The notes: generated by a model not told the origin, from the sequence alone. Numbered from the stretch's first letter, positions 17,612 to 26,611 are shown. The stretch: DNA of 64,000 bases from Tardiphaga sp. P9-11 (GCF_008329525.1 NZ_NPKQ01000003.1:310001-374000); one strand, 5' to 3'. Made by a program: numbers and translations.

Positions 17612-18649
17612 CTAGCCGGTGCCGCGACCTTGCAGCGCAGCAGCGGACACCCAGAACACCTCGCCTTCGGAGTCTTCGGTGTCCAGCCAGATCAGCGGGA
17701 GATCGGGAAACGCTTCATCGACATTGGCGCGGCCGCGACCAATCTCGCAGAGCAGGCCGCCATGCGGATTCAGATGATCGCCAGCCTGTTCAATGATTTT
17801 CCTGACGATATCGAGCCCATCATCACCGCCATCGAACGCCATCGCGGGTTCCGCCAGGCATTCGTCCGGCAGATCGGCCATGCCCTGCGCATCGACATAA
17901 GGCGGATTGGTGATGATGAGATCGTAGCGGGTATCGCCGAGCGGTTCGAACAGATTGCCCTTGTAGAGCGTCAAACGCTCATCGAGCCCATAGTCAATGA
18001 CATTGCGCATGGCAACGGCGAGTGCCGCGGGCGAGAGATCGACGGCATCGACCTGCGCATTGGGAAATGACTGGCTCGCCAGGATCGCGATGCAGCCAGA
18101 ACCGGTGCAGAGATCCAGCACGCTTTCAATGTCCATCGGATCGTCGATCAACGAACCGCCGTCACCGTCGTCACCGCTGAAATGCGAGTCCAGCAATTCG
18201 CCGATGAAGGAACGCGGCACGATGGTGCGCTCGTCCACATAGAACGGCAGGCCGCGCATATAGATCTTGTTGACCAGATAGGCCGCCGGTTTGCGCGTCG
18301 TCACGCGGCGATGAATGACATCGAGGATCTGCTTGCCCTCGGCAACGGTCACTCGCGCCATGGCAAAATTCTCGAACTGGTCGGGATGCAGATGCAGCAC
18401 TTCGCAGACGATGAAGGCCGCTTCGGCAACGGGATCAGTCGTGCCATGCGCAAAAGAAAGCCTGGCCTCGATGAAGCGGCTGGTGGCATAGCGCACATAA
18501 TCCAGCAGCGTCGCAAGCTCGCCCGGCCCGACCTTCGGCAAACTCGCCGTAGCGATCTTCTTCACAGAGGTCTTTGCTTTTGTGGAACCCTTGGTCGCGG
18601 ACTTCTTGACCGCCTTCTTGGCAACTGTCTTCACGGTCTTCTTGGCCAT
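17612..18649 (-). CDS. prmB: 50S ribosomal protein L3 N5-glutamine methyltransferase PrmB
   Basis: 345 residues. After a 35-residue Lys/Ala-rich basic N-terminal extension comes the PrmB/PrmC helical domain and a SAM-binding Rossmann domain with VLDLCTGSGCIAI and the amide-binding NPPY motif in IITNPPYVDAQG. The IPRSFIGELL-like segment IVPRSFIGELLD favours PrmB (L3 Gln) over PrmC. The basic tail is unusual and may bind rRNA. Its ATG overlaps the moaE stop (ATGA), so it is translated from the moa transcript. Confidence 0.85.
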   Translation of the reverse strand: MAKKTVKTVAKKAVKKSATKGSTKAKTSVKKIATASLPKVGPGELATLLDYVRYATSRFIEARLSFAHGTTDPVAEAAFIVCEVLHLHPDQFENFAMARVTVAEGKQILDVIHRRVTTRKPAAYLVNKIYMRGLPFYVDERTIVPRSFIGELLDSHFSGDDGDGGSLIDDPMDIESVLDLCTGSGCIAILASQSFPNAQVDAVDLSPAALAVAMRNVIDYGLDERLTLYKGNLFEPLGDTRYDLIITNPPYVDAQGMADLPDECLAEPAMAFDGGDDGLDIVRKIIEQAGDHLNPHGGLLCEIGRGRANVDEAFPDLPLIWLDTEDSEGEVFWVSAAALQGRGTG

Positions 18650-19128
18650 CAGTTTTTATCCCAGCGCGCCGCAGCGTCGTCATCGTCGGTCTTCGCAGCA
18701 ATCCAGTTGCTGCCACCGGCGGTTTCCTCGCGCTTCCAGAACGGAGCATGCGCCTTGAGGTAATCCATCAAAAATTCAGCGGCCTGAAACGCCGCCTGGC
18801 GATGTGCCGACGCGGTCAGCACCACCATGATATTCTCACCAGGCAGGATGCGGCCGACACGGTGAACGATCGTCAGCCCCGTCAGCGGCCAGCGCGTCAT
18901 CGCCTCCTCGGCATGACGCGCAATCTCTGCCTCCGCCATGCCGGGATAGTGCTCCAGCGTCAGCGCCGTGGTCGCGTCGCCGCTCCCACTCAAGTTTTCC
19001 TGGCCGCGGCAGATACCACTGAAGGTGACCACCGCGCCGATGTCGGTGCGGCTCGCCGTCAGCGCAGCGATTTCGCGTGCAACGTCGAAATCGGCATCCT
19101 GGATGCGGATGGTCACGTTGGAGGTCAT
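18649..19128 (-). CDS. moaE: Molybdopterin synthase catalytic subunit
   Basis: 159 residues. MoaE with MoaD converts cyclic pyranopterin monophosphate to molybdopterin. Family motifs: GAVVTFSGICRG, LTLEHYPGMAEAEI, VHRVGRILPGENIMVVL and APFWKREE, the last carrying the active-site Lys region. It starts 25 nt after the moaD stop and overlaps prmB. Cytosolic heterotetramer. Confidence 0.95.
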   Translation of the reverse strand: MTSNVTIRIQDADFDVAREIAALTASRTDIGAVVTFSGICRGQENLSGSGDATTALTLEHYPGMAEAEIARHAEEAMTRWPLTGLTIVHRVGRILPGENIMVVLTASAHRQAAFQAAEFLMDYLKAHAPFWKREETAGGSNWIAAKTDDDDAAARWDKN

Positions 19129-19153
19129 GAGGTCAACGCAGTCGTTGGTAAAA

Positions 19154-19405
19154 TCAGCCGCCGGTCATCGGCGGGAAGAACGCAATCTCGCGGGCGCCGG
19201 CGATCACAGTATCCGGCCGCACATGCGTATGGTCGATGGCAGCGCGGATCACCTTCGGCGTCTCGAACGCATAGGCATATTCGTCGCCACGCGTGCTCAG
19301 CCATCCGATCAGATCGCCGACTGTGCGCACGGCAGCAGGCGGCTCGACCGTCTCTTCGGACTTGCCGATACGCTCGCGAACCCAAGCGAAGTAGACGACC
19401 TTCAT
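19154..19405 (-). CDS. moaD: Molybdopterin synthase sulfur carrier subunit
   Basis: 83 residues of ubiquitin-like beta-grasp type ending in the required Gly-Gly (FFPPMTGG), which is thiocarboxylated and donates sulfur to MoaE. Start MKVVYFAWVRERIG is typical of MoaD. The start codon overlaps the pgsA stop (ATGA at 19405-19402). Confidence 0.95.
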   Translation of the reverse strand: MKVVYFAWVRERIGKSEETVEPPAAVRTVGDLIGWLSTRGDEYAYAFETPKVIRAAIDHTHVRPDTVIAGAREIAFFPPMTGG

Positions 19406-20013
19406 GCATCCTCCGCGATGAGGTGATGAATGCCCGCACGGAAATAATCGTAGCCCGTATAAATGGTGACGAGCGCGGAAATCCACAGCAGCAAGAGGCC
19501 GAGCTGGGTCGTGAACGGGATCACCTGGTCGCCTGCCTCGCCGGCCAGCAGGAAGCCGATGGCGATCAACTGGGCCGTCGTCTTCCACTTCGCAACTTTC
19601 GTGACCGGGACACTGACACGAAGTGCGGCTAGATATTCGCGCAGGCCCGAGACCAGGATTTCGCGGCACAGGATTACGATGGCGGCCCACAGGGTCCAGC
19701 CATGGATGATGCCGTCGGCGGCCAGCATCAGCAGGCAGGAGGCCACCAGCAGCTTGTCGGCGATCGGATCGAGCATCCGGCCAAAGGCGGACTGCTGATT
19801 CCAGATCCGGGCGTAATAGCCATCGAGAAAATCCGTGACCGCGGCGCCGATGAACACCGCCAGCGCGACCCAGCGCAGCCACAGTGGACCATCCATGATC
19901 GACTGCGAATAGATGCAGCCGACCACCACCGGAATCGCGGCGATGCGGGTCATGGTCAGGATATTTGGCAGGGACATCGCGGAATTCGCGGCCCGTCTCG
20001 TGGTCTCTGTCAT
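19402..20013 (-). CDS. pgsA: CDP-diacylglycerol-glycerol-3-phosphate 3-phosphatidyltransferase
   Basis: 203 residues from ATG 20013; a longer frame would need TTG at 20025. Integral membrane enzyme making phosphatidylglycerophosphate. The CDP-alcohol phosphotransferase signature D-G-x2-A-R-x8-G-x3-D-x3-D is present from DFLDGYYARIW to GRMLDPIADK. The product PG is the lipid donor used by Lgt (3391). Sits between uvrC and moaD. Confidence 0.95.
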   Translation of the reverse strand: MTETTRRAANSAMSLPNILTMTRIAAIPVVVGCIYSQSIMDGPLWLRWVALAVFIGAAVTDFLDGYYARIWNQQSAFGRMLDPIADKLLVASCLLMLAADGIIHGWTLWAAIVILCREILVSGLREYLAALRVSVPVTKVAKWKTTAQLIAIGFLLAGEAGDQVIPFTTQLGLLLLWISALVTIYTGYDYFRAGIHHLIAEDA

Positions 20014-20134
20014 CCGTCTTACCAATACTGCCAGAGCGCGGAGGTCAACCGCCAGCGAAGCGGGGCAGCTTAGTTTACCGCAAAACTGCCCCGAGGCATG
20101 CGACAGCCAGATTACGTCTCGTTCATCTTGGCCG

Positions 20135-22228
20135 TCATCTGGCGCCGGGCTGGGGGTGGAAAAAGTCGAAAATCTTGCGGGCGCTCTCGGCCGAGATACC
20201 CGGAACCTTGCCCAGGTCGCCCACCGAGGCGCGCTCGATCTCCTTCAGCGTTCCGAAATGGTGCAGGAGCGCCCGCTTGCGGGTCGGCCCAATCCCGGGG
20301 ATTTCCTGCAAACCGGCCTCGCGGATGTCCTTCTTGCGCAGTGTGCGGTGCGATCCGATGACAAACCGATGCGCCTCGTCACGCAGCCTCTGGATAAAAT
20401 ACAGCACGGGGTCGCGTGGCTCGAGCTTGATGGCGTCGCGGCCCGGAATGAACATGGTTTCGCGGCCGGCGTCGCGGTCCGGCCCCTTGGCCACCGCCAT
20501 CAGAGTCACATCGGTCAGTTTCAGCTCATCGAAGATTTCCTTGACCGCGTTGAGCTGGCCACGGCCACCATCGATGATGACCAGATCCGGCCAGAGCGGC
20601 ACGTCCTCGTCCTTCGGCTTGATCGCCTCGCCCTCGACCGGCGGCGTCAGCAACCGCTTGAAACGCCGCTGCAGCACCTCCTTCATCATCCCGTAGTCGT
20701 CGCCGGGCGTGAGCCCCTCGGACTTGATGTTGAACTTGCGGTACTGGTTCTTGATGAAGCCATCCGGCCCCGCCACGATCATGGCGCCGACTGCGTTGGT
20801 GCCCTGGATATGGCTGTTGTCATAAACCTCGATGCGCTTCGGCACGGTGGCCATGCCCGCCATCTTCGACATGCCTTCCAGGAGACGCGTCTGCGTCGCC
20901 GTGTCGGCGAGCTTGCGGCCGAGCGCCTCGCGGGCATTGGTCAGTGCGTGGAGAACCAGCTCTTTCTTCTCGCCGCGCTGCGGTGTTAGCACCTCGACCT
21001 TGAAACCGGCCTTGACGCTGAGCGCGCTGGCCAGCAGCTCGCTTTCCTCGATGGCATGCGACAGCAGCACCATCTTCGGCGGCGGCTTGTCCTCGTAGAA
21101 CTGCGCCAGGAATGAGCCCAACACTTCCTCGGACGTGTAGGATTTCTCCGCGCGCGGGAAATAAGCCCGGTTGCCCCAGTTCTGGCCGGTGCGGAAGAAG
21201 AACACCTCGACGCAGGAATAGCCGCCCTCCTGATGGATGGCGAAGACGTCGGCTTCTTCCACAGTACGGGGATTGATGCCCTGCTGCGACTGGATTGCCG
21301 ACAATGCCGCAAGGCGGTCGCGATACAGTGCCGCGCGCTCGAAGGCGAGTTCGTCCGAGGCCTTCTCCATTTCACCGGCGAGTAACTGCTTCACGGCGCG
21401 GCTGCGACCGGACAGGAAGTCCTTCGCCTCGCGCACCAGTTCGGTGTAGCCGGGGAAATCGATCTCGCTCGTGCAAGGACCCGAGCAGCGGCGGATTTGA
21501 TAAAGCAGACAAGGCCGTGTGCGGCTCTCGAAGAACGAATCCGTGCATGACCGCACCAGAAACGCTCGCTGCAGTGCCGTGATGGTGCGATTGACCGCAC
21601 CGACCGATGCGAACGGACCGAAATAGCGCCCAGGCCGTGACTGCGCGCCGCGATGCTTCAATATCTGCGGCGCCCAGTGATCGCCCGAGATCAGAATATA
21701 GGGGAATGATTTGTCGTCGCGGAGCTGCACGTTGAAGCGCGGGCGGAGTTGCTTGATGAGATTGGCTTCGAGCAGCAGCGCTTCGGTTTCGGTCGATGTC
21801 GAGATGATCTCCACCACCACCGTCGCGGCAATCATGCGGGCGATGCGCATCACCTGCCCGGTCGGCCTTGCATAGGATGACAGCCGCTTCTTCACGTTCT
21901 TGGCCTTGCCGACATACAGCACGTCATTGGCCGCGTTCAGCATTCGGTACACCCCGGGCGAGGTCGGGGCGTGGCGCACGGCATGCTCGATGGCCGCCCG
22001 GCCAAGCGCCAGGGGACCTTCGGCAATCGCGTCGCCGAGATCGTCGTCGCCGGCATCCGGCAGCGCACCGTCTTCCTCATCGTCGGCCGCCCCGGGTTCC
22101 GGTTCGAGATCGGGCGGCACCTGCAGCGTGGACTGGATGCCCTGTCCGGGACCACGGTCGTCGGAACCTGGCTCTGCCGCGGGCTCGGTCGAGGTCTGGT
22201 GCAGCGGCTCGGTGGGGTCTTGAATCAT
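20135..22228 (-). CDS. uvrC: UvrABC system protein C
   Basis: 697 residues. Nucleotide excision repair endonuclease. An acidic, Pro/Glu/Asp-rich extension of about 85 residues precedes the GIY-YIG nuclease domain ([19 protein letters not shown]). Then come the Cys-containing middle region, the UVR helix pair near residue 285, the RNase H-like UvrC domain ([28 protein letters not shown]) and C-terminal helix-hairpin-helix motifs ([25 protein letters not shown]). First gene of uvrC-pgsA-moaDE-prmB, with 120 nt to pgsA. Confidence 0.96.
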   Translation of the reverse strand: MIQDPTEPLHQTSTEPAAEPGSDDRGPGQGIQSTLQVPPDLEPEPGAADDEEDGALPDAGDDDLGDAIAEGPLALGRAAIEHAVRHAPTSPGVYRMLNAANDVLYVGKAKNVKKRLSSYARPTGQVMRIARMIAATVVVEIISTSTETEALLLEANLIKQLRPRFNVQLRDDKSFPYILISGDHWAPQILKHRGAQSRPGRYFGPFASVGAVNRTITALQRAFLVRSCTDSFFESRTRPCLLYQIRRCSGPCTSEIDFPGYTELVREAKDFLSGRSRAVKQLLAGEMEKASDELAFERAALYRDRLAALSAIQSQQGINPRTVEEADVFAIHQEGGYSCVEVFFFRTGQNWGNRAYFPRAEKSYTSEEVLGSFLAQFYEDKPPPKMVLLSHAIEESELLASALSVKAGFKVEVLTPQRGEKKELVLHALTNAREALGRKLADTATQTRLLEGMSKMAGMATVPKRIEVYDNSHIQGTNAVGAMIVAGPDGFIKNQYRKFNIKSEGLTPGDDYGMMKEVLQRRFKRLLTPPVEGEAIKPKDEDVPLWPDLVIIDGGRGQLNAVKEIFDELKLTDVTLMAVAKGPDRDAGRETMFIPGRDAIKLEPRDPVLYFIQRLRDEAHRFVIGSHRTLRKKDIREAGLQEIPGIGPTRKRALLHHFGTLKEIERASVGDLGKVPGISAESARKIFDFFHPQPGAR

Positions 22229-22546
22229 GAGGTCAATTTAAGCGCTGCGGCGGGTCATCGCCAGCATCCGCTGATCCGGAAACACCGGTGCGACGGCTCA
22301 CTCCCGGGTGTTCGGAGCGGGCCACAGGACTTTGGCCGTCCCTGTAGGAAAAATCACGAATTGCCAAAAGTAAGACTCTTTTAACGCCAATACGGCGCCG
22401 CAGAGGGCCGTTAAGGACCGCTTAATCTAAAACTCTCGATAAATCGTCTCGATAAATGATGGAATTCCGTAACCCTAGGGCTTCGTTCGCCAGATCCCGA
22501 ACGCGCACCGATGGGCCGGCAATAACGCGTATTTTGGAGAGTTGAG
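22229..22546. promoter_or_regulatory. 318-bp divergent region uvrC / outer-membrane protein, with a 13-bp tandem repeat
   Basis: No gene seen. About 90 nt before the omp start, TCTCGATAAAT occurs twice in tandem (22434-22444 and 22447-22457, period 13), just downstream of a TTAAGGACCGCTTAA-like stretch. Tandem sites at this spacing, near one and a quarter helical turns, suggest regulator binding near the omp promoter. The omp RBS is GGAGAG. Confidence 0.45.
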
Positions 22547-23167
22547 ATGAGTAAGTTTGCGTTCGCGGCAGTCGCCCTCGTGGCTGCAGGTGCGACAACG
22601 GCACATGCGGCGGACATGCCTTACCGGTCGCGGGCGCCCTATACAGTCGCCCAGCCGCTCAACGCCTATAGCTGGGCCGGCCCATATCTCGGCGCCACTC
22701 TCGGCTACGAATGGGGCAGCGTCTCCAACACCGGCGCGAAGCCCTCGGGCATCGCCGGCGGCGTGACGGGTGGTTACAACTGGCAGAGCGGCAACATCGT
22801 GTTCGGTCTCGAAGGCGATCTGCAGGGCACCGGCGCGGATGACCGCTTCGCCACCTACAAGTTCTCGAACCCCTGGTTCGGCACCGCGCGCGGCCGTATC
22901 GGCTACGCCTTCAACAATGTGCTGCTCTACGGCACCGCCGGTCTCTCCTTCGGCAGCCTTGAAGCCGAACGCAATGGCCTGCAGCAGACCCAGACGTCGG
23001 TCGGCTGGACCGCGGGTGTCGGCGCCGAAGTCGGCATCTACCAGAACTGGACCGCGAAGATCGAATATCTCTATGTCGATCTGTCCAAGAACACCTACAC
23101 GCTCACCGGCACCGACAGCGCGCTCAGCTTCGGCACCGTGCGCGTCGGCGTGAACTATCACTTCTAA
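22547..23167 (+). CDS. Outer-membrane beta-barrel protein (Omp25/Omp31-like)
   Basis: 206 residues. Signal peptide MSKFAFAAVALVAAGATTAHA, cleavage before ADMPYR. The mature protein has alternating aromatic/hydrophobic strands of an 8-stranded barrel: WAGPYLGATLGYEWG, GGYNWQSGNIVFGLEGDLQG, WTAKIEYLYVDL, and the C-terminal VRVGVNYHF ending in Phe, the BAM recognition signal. Members of this family are abundant structural outer-membrane proteins of Rhizobiales. Own promoter region upstream and strong terminator downstream. Confidence 0.9.
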   Translation: MSKFAFAAVALVAAGATTAHAADMPYRSRAPYTVAQPLNAYSWAGPYLGATLGYEWGSVSNTGAKPSGIAGGVTGGYNWQSGNIVFGLEGDLQGTGADDRFATYKFSNPWFGTARGRIGYAFNNVLLYGTAGLSFGSLEAERNGLQQTQTSVGWTAGVGAEVGIYQNWTAKIEYLYVDLSKNTYTLTGTDSALSFGTVRVGVNYHF

Positions 23168-23232
23168 GTTCGGCTCCGGACACCTCGCATCCGGACTTCT
23201 GCTCCAAGTGAGAAGAAAACAATACAACCCAC

Positions 23233-23262
23233 TCCCGACCGCGTCGCGGTCGGGATTTTTTT
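23233..23262 (+). terminator. Intrinsic terminator of the outer-membrane protein gene
   Basis: CCCGACC...GGTCGGG stem (23234-23254, extendable to a near-perfect palindrome through GCG T CGC) followed by A and seven T, 66 nt after the omp stop. Classical strong terminator. Confidence 0.92.
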
Positions 23263-23335
23263 ATGTGCGGCGCTCAAGCACAGAATAGACGGAGCTCAAC
23301 AAAACTCATCTCTTTCGGAGAGTCTCACGAAAGAT

Positions 23336-23380
23336 GGAGGGGTGACGGGTTTCGCCAAGACGCTCACCCCATCCGACAAA
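23336..23380. repeat. Dispersed palindromic repeat, family B, degenerate copy
   Basis: ACGGGTTTCGCCAAGACGCTC followed by ACCCCATCCGACAA matches the right half of copy 1 at 9150-9184 with few changes; GGGGTGA (23339-23345) pairs with TCACCCC (23364-23370). The left half is mostly lost. Located downstream of cspA, between it and omp. Confidence 0.65.
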
Positions 23381-23390
23381 TCTGCGCTCG

Positions 23391-23606
23391 CTATCCTGTG
23401 ATGACCAGATCGACCGCCTTGGGGCCCTTGCCCTTCTTGTCGGGCTCGACCTCGAAGGTGATCCGCTGGCCTTCGATCAGGTCTTTCAGGCCGGCGCGTT
23501 CGACCGCGGTGATATGCACAAACACGTCCCGTCCACCATCGTCGGGCTTGATGAAGCCGTAGCCGCGCTCGCCATTGAAAAACTTGACCGTACCGCTCAT
23601 GCCCAT
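23391..23606 (-). CDS. Cold-shock domain protein (CspA family)
   Basis: 71 residues. Single OB-fold cold-shock domain with RNP1 GYGFIKP and RNP2 DVFVHI; binds single-stranded nucleic acid and acts as RNA chaperone. Start at 23606 (MGMSGTVKFFN) is favoured because GGAGG lies 6 nt upstream; the ATG at 23600 is too far. The core is diverged after residue 35 (RAGLKDLIEGQRITFEVEPDKKGKG), typical of alphaproteobacterial paralogues that are often not cold-inducible. Confidence 0.93.
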   Translation of the reverse strand: MGMSGTVKFFNGERGYGFIKPDDGGRDVFVHITAVERAGLKDLIEGQRITFEVEPDKKGKGPKAVDLVITG

Positions 23607-23861
23607 CGGGTCCCTCCCCGCAATGCTCCGCCGCAGCGCCTTCGCGCCGCGACCGACCGGACATTCACTCCACGGAGGCTTGGCCTTTATTTCAAATATC
23701 GATGTGGGCCACGTCACTCCGCCGCAACCATTCGCGGAAGCGGAACGTAAAGCCAGTCATAATGGCACTAGCTTAATACGGTTCCGCCGGGATTGACCAC
23801 CGTTTTTGGCGGTGCCGTTTGGTAGTTGAAGTTTGCGTAGTTCGGCGCCGGCTTTGCAGCG

Positions 23862-24722
23862 TCAGGGTTTCGCCGTCTCCAGCCGAAAGCGTCCGGCGCT
23901 GCCGAGGCCGAGCGGCTTTTCGAGCTGCGGCAGGATTTCCTTGAGCTCGGCGGAGAGCTTCCACGGCGGATTGACGATCAGCAGGCCCGTCGAAGTCAGC
24001 GGGCCATCCGCCGTTTGTGGTGCAACGCTGAATTCGAGACGCAGGCATTTGCCCGGCGTGGCCGATGCTGCAGCCGTCGCGGCAACATGCTGCGCCAGTT
24101 CATCGGTGGCCCGGCGGCTCTTCGCCGGATACCACATCACGTAAATACCGGTCGCCCACTTGGCGTAGATCTGTTCGAAGGTCACCGCCAGCCGTGCGAA
24201 CTCCTTCTTGTCCTCATAGGGCGGGTCGATCAGCACCACGCCGCGGCGCTCCTTCGGCGGCAAGAAGGCGGGCAGACCCACCCAGCCGTCGATATCAACG
24301 ACGCGTGCCTGCTCGTCCCTGCGCAACGACGAAATGAGCTTCTTGCGCGCCTGCGGCTCGACTTCGCAGCAGACCATGCTGTCCTGTGGCCGCATCAGGG
24401 CGCGCGCGATCAGCGGCGAGCCGGGATAGGCTTTAAGTTCGCGCGGCGCATTGAACGATCGGACGATGTCGAGATAGGGCGCGACCAGCGGCACACTGGC
24501 CTCGCTGAACCGCGCCTGCATGGCGCGCGCGATGCCGGTGGTCCATTCGCCGGAGCGCGTGGCTTCGTCGCCAGTCAGGTCATAGAGCCCGGCACCGGCA
24601 TGGCTGTCGATAACGCGGAACGGCGCCGGCTTCTCCTGCAGATGGGTCAGGATCCGGACCAGCACGATATGCTTGATGACGTCGGCAAAGTTGCCGGCGT
24701 GGAAGGCGTGGCGATAATTCAT
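23862..24722 (-). CDS. rlmJ: 23S rRNA (adenine(2030)-N6)-methyltransferase RlmJ
   Basis: 286 residues beginning MNYRHAFHAGNFADVIKHIVL, the RlmJ N-terminal signature. The catalytic N6-methyltransferase motif is DPPY in VLIDPPYEDKKEFARL; DGWVGLPAFLPPKERRG and DSHAGAGLYDL supply SAM-binding positions. Cytosolic. The family is normally about 280 residues. A family A palindromic repeat lies in its 5' leader, between it and the RNase T2 gene. Confidence 0.93.
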   Translation of the reverse strand: MNYRHAFHAGNFADVIKHIVLVRILTHLQEKPAPFRVIDSHAGAGLYDLTGDEATRSGEWTTGIARAMQARFSEASVPLVAPYLDIVRSFNAPRELKAYPGSPLIARALMRPQDSMVCCEVEPQARKKLISSLRRDEQARVVDIDGWVGLPAFLPPKERRGVVLIDPPYEDKKEFARLAVTFEQIYAKWATGIYVMWYPAKSRRATDELAQHVAATAAASATPGKCLRLEFSVAPQTADGPLTSTGLLIVNPPWKLSAELKEILPQLEKPLGLGSAGRFRLETAKP

Positions 24723-24775
24723 GCGCCAGCAGTACGCTACGGCGGCTCACACCGCAAAAGCTTAGACGTCCGTTT

Positions 24776-24824
24776 GCGCGTATTCCGGTCGCAAAACCGG
24801 TGCCCACTTTTGCGGAATACGCGC
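24776..24824. repeat. Dispersed palindromic repeat, family A, copy 1
   Basis: Perfect 11-bp terminal inverted repeat GCGCGTATTCC (24776-24786) and GGAATACGCGC (24814-24824), enclosing a core with AAAACCGG and CCCACTTTTGC. Same design at 45440-45483 (reverse orientation) and 50867-50908. Lies between the RNase T2 stop and the rlmJ start, both minus strand. Confidence 0.85.
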
Positions 24825-24827
24825 TGG

Positions 24828-25529
24828 CTAGCCGCCCCGCATTGGCGGCATCACGACCTGGTCGCGGCGGCAGGCACGGCGGTCGATCTCCTCGCAAGCG
24901 CGAAACTGGAGATCCTTGCTCATACAGACCCGGACTTCGGTGAGCCGGTTGCGGTCGCAGGTCACCGCGATGGCCGAGCTGCTGAGGCCCGGATTGACCT
25001 TGATGAAAGCTTCCTCGATTGCAGCCGGCGCAATTGTCTTGGTCTGCTGCAGATCGAGAAATTCGTCGGGAATCTTGACGCCGGCGCGCGCCTTGCGGAT
25101 GGCTTCGAAATAGCCGCGTTGGCCGAGGCCGGAGCAAGTGCCGTGCTTGTCCCATTCATTGAAGATCAGGCCGGGCGCCGGCATCAGGTCGAGCATCGAC
25201 TGCATGATATTGCGTGCCAGCCGCGGGGCCGGACGCTCGCAGTAATTCGGGAAGCCGCGGTCGTATTGTGGCCAAAGCCCATGCACCACGAAGGAGTAAG
25301 GCCGGCCGCCGCACTGCATCTGGGCCGAGCGGTTGTTGCCGCCGCGCTCCTGTGCCGCCTCGCAGAAGGTCGGCGACCAGGATAGCGACAACACGTAGAA
25401 GTCGAACTCACCGGGCGCATTCTGCCGGCGATCCTGCGCAGAGGCCGGATTGGCCGTTAGGGCCGTAAGCGCCAGAAACGCGAGCGACAAAAACCTTCGC
25501 GAAATGACAAATCGAAATGCCTGAAACAT
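24828..25529 (-). CDS. Secreted ribonuclease T2 family protein
   Basis: 233 residues from ATG 25529. Signal peptide to about residue 32 (core SLAFLALTALT, ending NPASAQD). Both active-site segments are present: CAS I VHGLWPQY with catalytic His and CAS II FNEWDKHGTCSG with Glu, Lys and His. Several Cys suggest disulfides in the periplasm. Cleaves single-stranded RNA via 2',3'-cyclic phosphates, like periplasmic RNase I. Head of a run of small exported proteins. Confidence 0.9.
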   Translation of the reverse strand: MFQAFRFVISRRFLSLAFLALTALTANPASAQDRRQNAPGEFDFYVLSLSWSPTFCEAAQERGGNNRSAQMQCGGRPYSFVVHGLWPQYDRGFPNYCERPAPRLARNIMQSMLDLMPAPGLIFNEWDKHGTCSGLGQRGYFEAIRKARAGVKIPDEFLDLQQTKTIAPAAIEEAFIKVNPGLSSSAIAVTCDRNRLTEVRVCMSKDLQFRACEEIDRRACRRDQVVMPPMRGG

Positions 25530-25615
25530 GACGCGCCCCACCCCTGAGAAGGGCAAGCCTAGTCAGGCATCAAGAACAATTCAAGAACAAAATTGTTTAG
25601 TTATGCGAGCGACGC

Positions 25616-26086
25616 TTAGTGCTTCGCCGCACGGCAGCGCGGGTTATAGGCCCAGTTGCGGTCGAGACCGACGACGCACCATTCCACGCCCTGGCCATAG
25701 CCGGCAAAGCCGCCGTCCTCGATGATCGAGTAATGCACCTGGCGCATCTTGCCGTCGGTCAGCATCGCATCGGCGGTGCAGTAGCGGCGCGGAATGTTGT
25801 CGGACTGCCAAGGGCGGAAGGCCGTCTCATGAACGCGGCTGAAGCCGGTGATCTGCAGCGCCGAATTCCAGAAGCTGCTTTCCTTGTCCTGGAACTGCGA
25901 CGAAATGGTCGAAAGGCCCGCCTCGCAATCCGCCACACGACCCTCGTAGTTCGGCCCGGACAGCCAGAAATTCAGCTCCAGCAGGTTCGCAGCCTGTGCG
26001 CCCGGAGCCAGGGTCATCAACCCGAGGACAGCGCCGGCAACGGCAGCCAGAACGGCTTTCTTCCAGGATGAGATGAGGTCGCGCAT
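25616..26086 (-). CDS. Exported protein of unknown function
   Basis: 156 residues from ATG 26086. Signal peptide AVLAAVAGAVLGLMTLAPGAQA cleaved before ANLLELNFW (this spans about residues 11-32). The mature part has four Cys (in ADCEAG, RYCTAD, EWCVVG and NPRCRAAKH), suggesting two periplasmic disulfides, and is rich in aromatic residues. No family with known function recognised. Divergent from the next gene; the RNase T2 gene follows 87 nt downstream on the same strand. Confidence 0.7.
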   Translation of the reverse strand: MRDLISSWKKAVLAAVAGAVLGLMTLAPGAQAANLLELNFWLSGPNYEGRVADCEAGLSTISSQFQDKESSFWNSALQITGFSRVHETAFRPWQSDNIPRRYCTADAMLTDGKMRQVHYSIIEDGGFAGYGQGVEWCVVGLDRNWAYNPRCRAAKH

Positions 26087-26253
26087 GGGGAATCCGCCGT
26101 CTGATGATTGTTCCCGGAACGTGCCGCGAAGCCCGTGCAGGGTCAAGTGCATCGCGGCCACACCCAGCGCACAACTCTGTCAGAACCTGGACGGCGTTCT
26201 TTTCAGCGTCGCCGATGCCCTCTAAGGTGCCCACAACGACGATGGAGACGGTG

Positions 26254-26547
26254 ATGCGAATGATTCGGTTGGCGATTTTGGCTGCAGGTCTGAGCGGTGC
26301 GATCATGAGCAGCGCGGCCAAGGCCGACTGGGTGCCGCCATTCAAGGGCAACGACACCGGCGGCATCATCTCCACATCGCTGATCAGCCAGACCGACATT
26401 CGCGCCCTGGCGATCGATCATTGCGCGCGTTACGGCAAGGTCGTGAAATTCCTGAGCGCCCCGCAAGAGTATGGCGCCTACGTCTCATTCGCCTGCCGCT
26501 GGGTGCCCTATGGCGCCTCGGATCGGCCGCTCCGCGTTCGCTACTGA
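26254..26547 (+). CDS. Small exported protein of unknown function
   Basis: 97 residues from ATG 26254, chosen for GGAG 6 nt upstream; ATG 26242 and 26260 are alternatives. Signal peptide ends SSAAKA before DWVPPFKGNDTGG. Mature part of about 75 residues has two Cys (IDHCARYGK, SFACRWVPY), likely one disulfide. The stop is only 13 nt before the large hairpin that opens the DUF3617 gene, so the two may share a transcript. Confidence 0.65.
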   Translation: MRMIRLAILAAGLSGAIMSSAAKADWVPPFKGNDTGGIISTSLISQTDIRALAIDHCARYGKVVKFLSAPQEYGAYVSFACRWVPYGASDRPLRVRY

Positions 26548-26560
26548 ACCTTTTTACGCG

Positions 26561-26611
26561 ACACAGCGTCTCATCGGCTTGGGGAGAACCAAGCATGATG
26601 CGACGCTGTGT
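26561..26611 (+). promoter_or_regulatory. RNA hairpin with the Shine-Dalgarno in its loop and the start codon in its stem
   Basis: ACACAGCGTC (26561-26570) pairs with GACGCTGTGT (26602-26611); after a T/C mismatch CATC pairs with GATG (26572-26575 / 26597-26600); then GCTTGG (26577-26582) pairs with CCAAGC (26589-26594), leaving the loop GGAGAA (26583-26588). The loop holds the Shine-Dalgarno, and the ATG at 26595-26597 lies opposite the left arm. A structure of 20 base pairs plus one G-U at this exact position suggests translational control of the DUF3617 gene. Confidence 0.75.
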
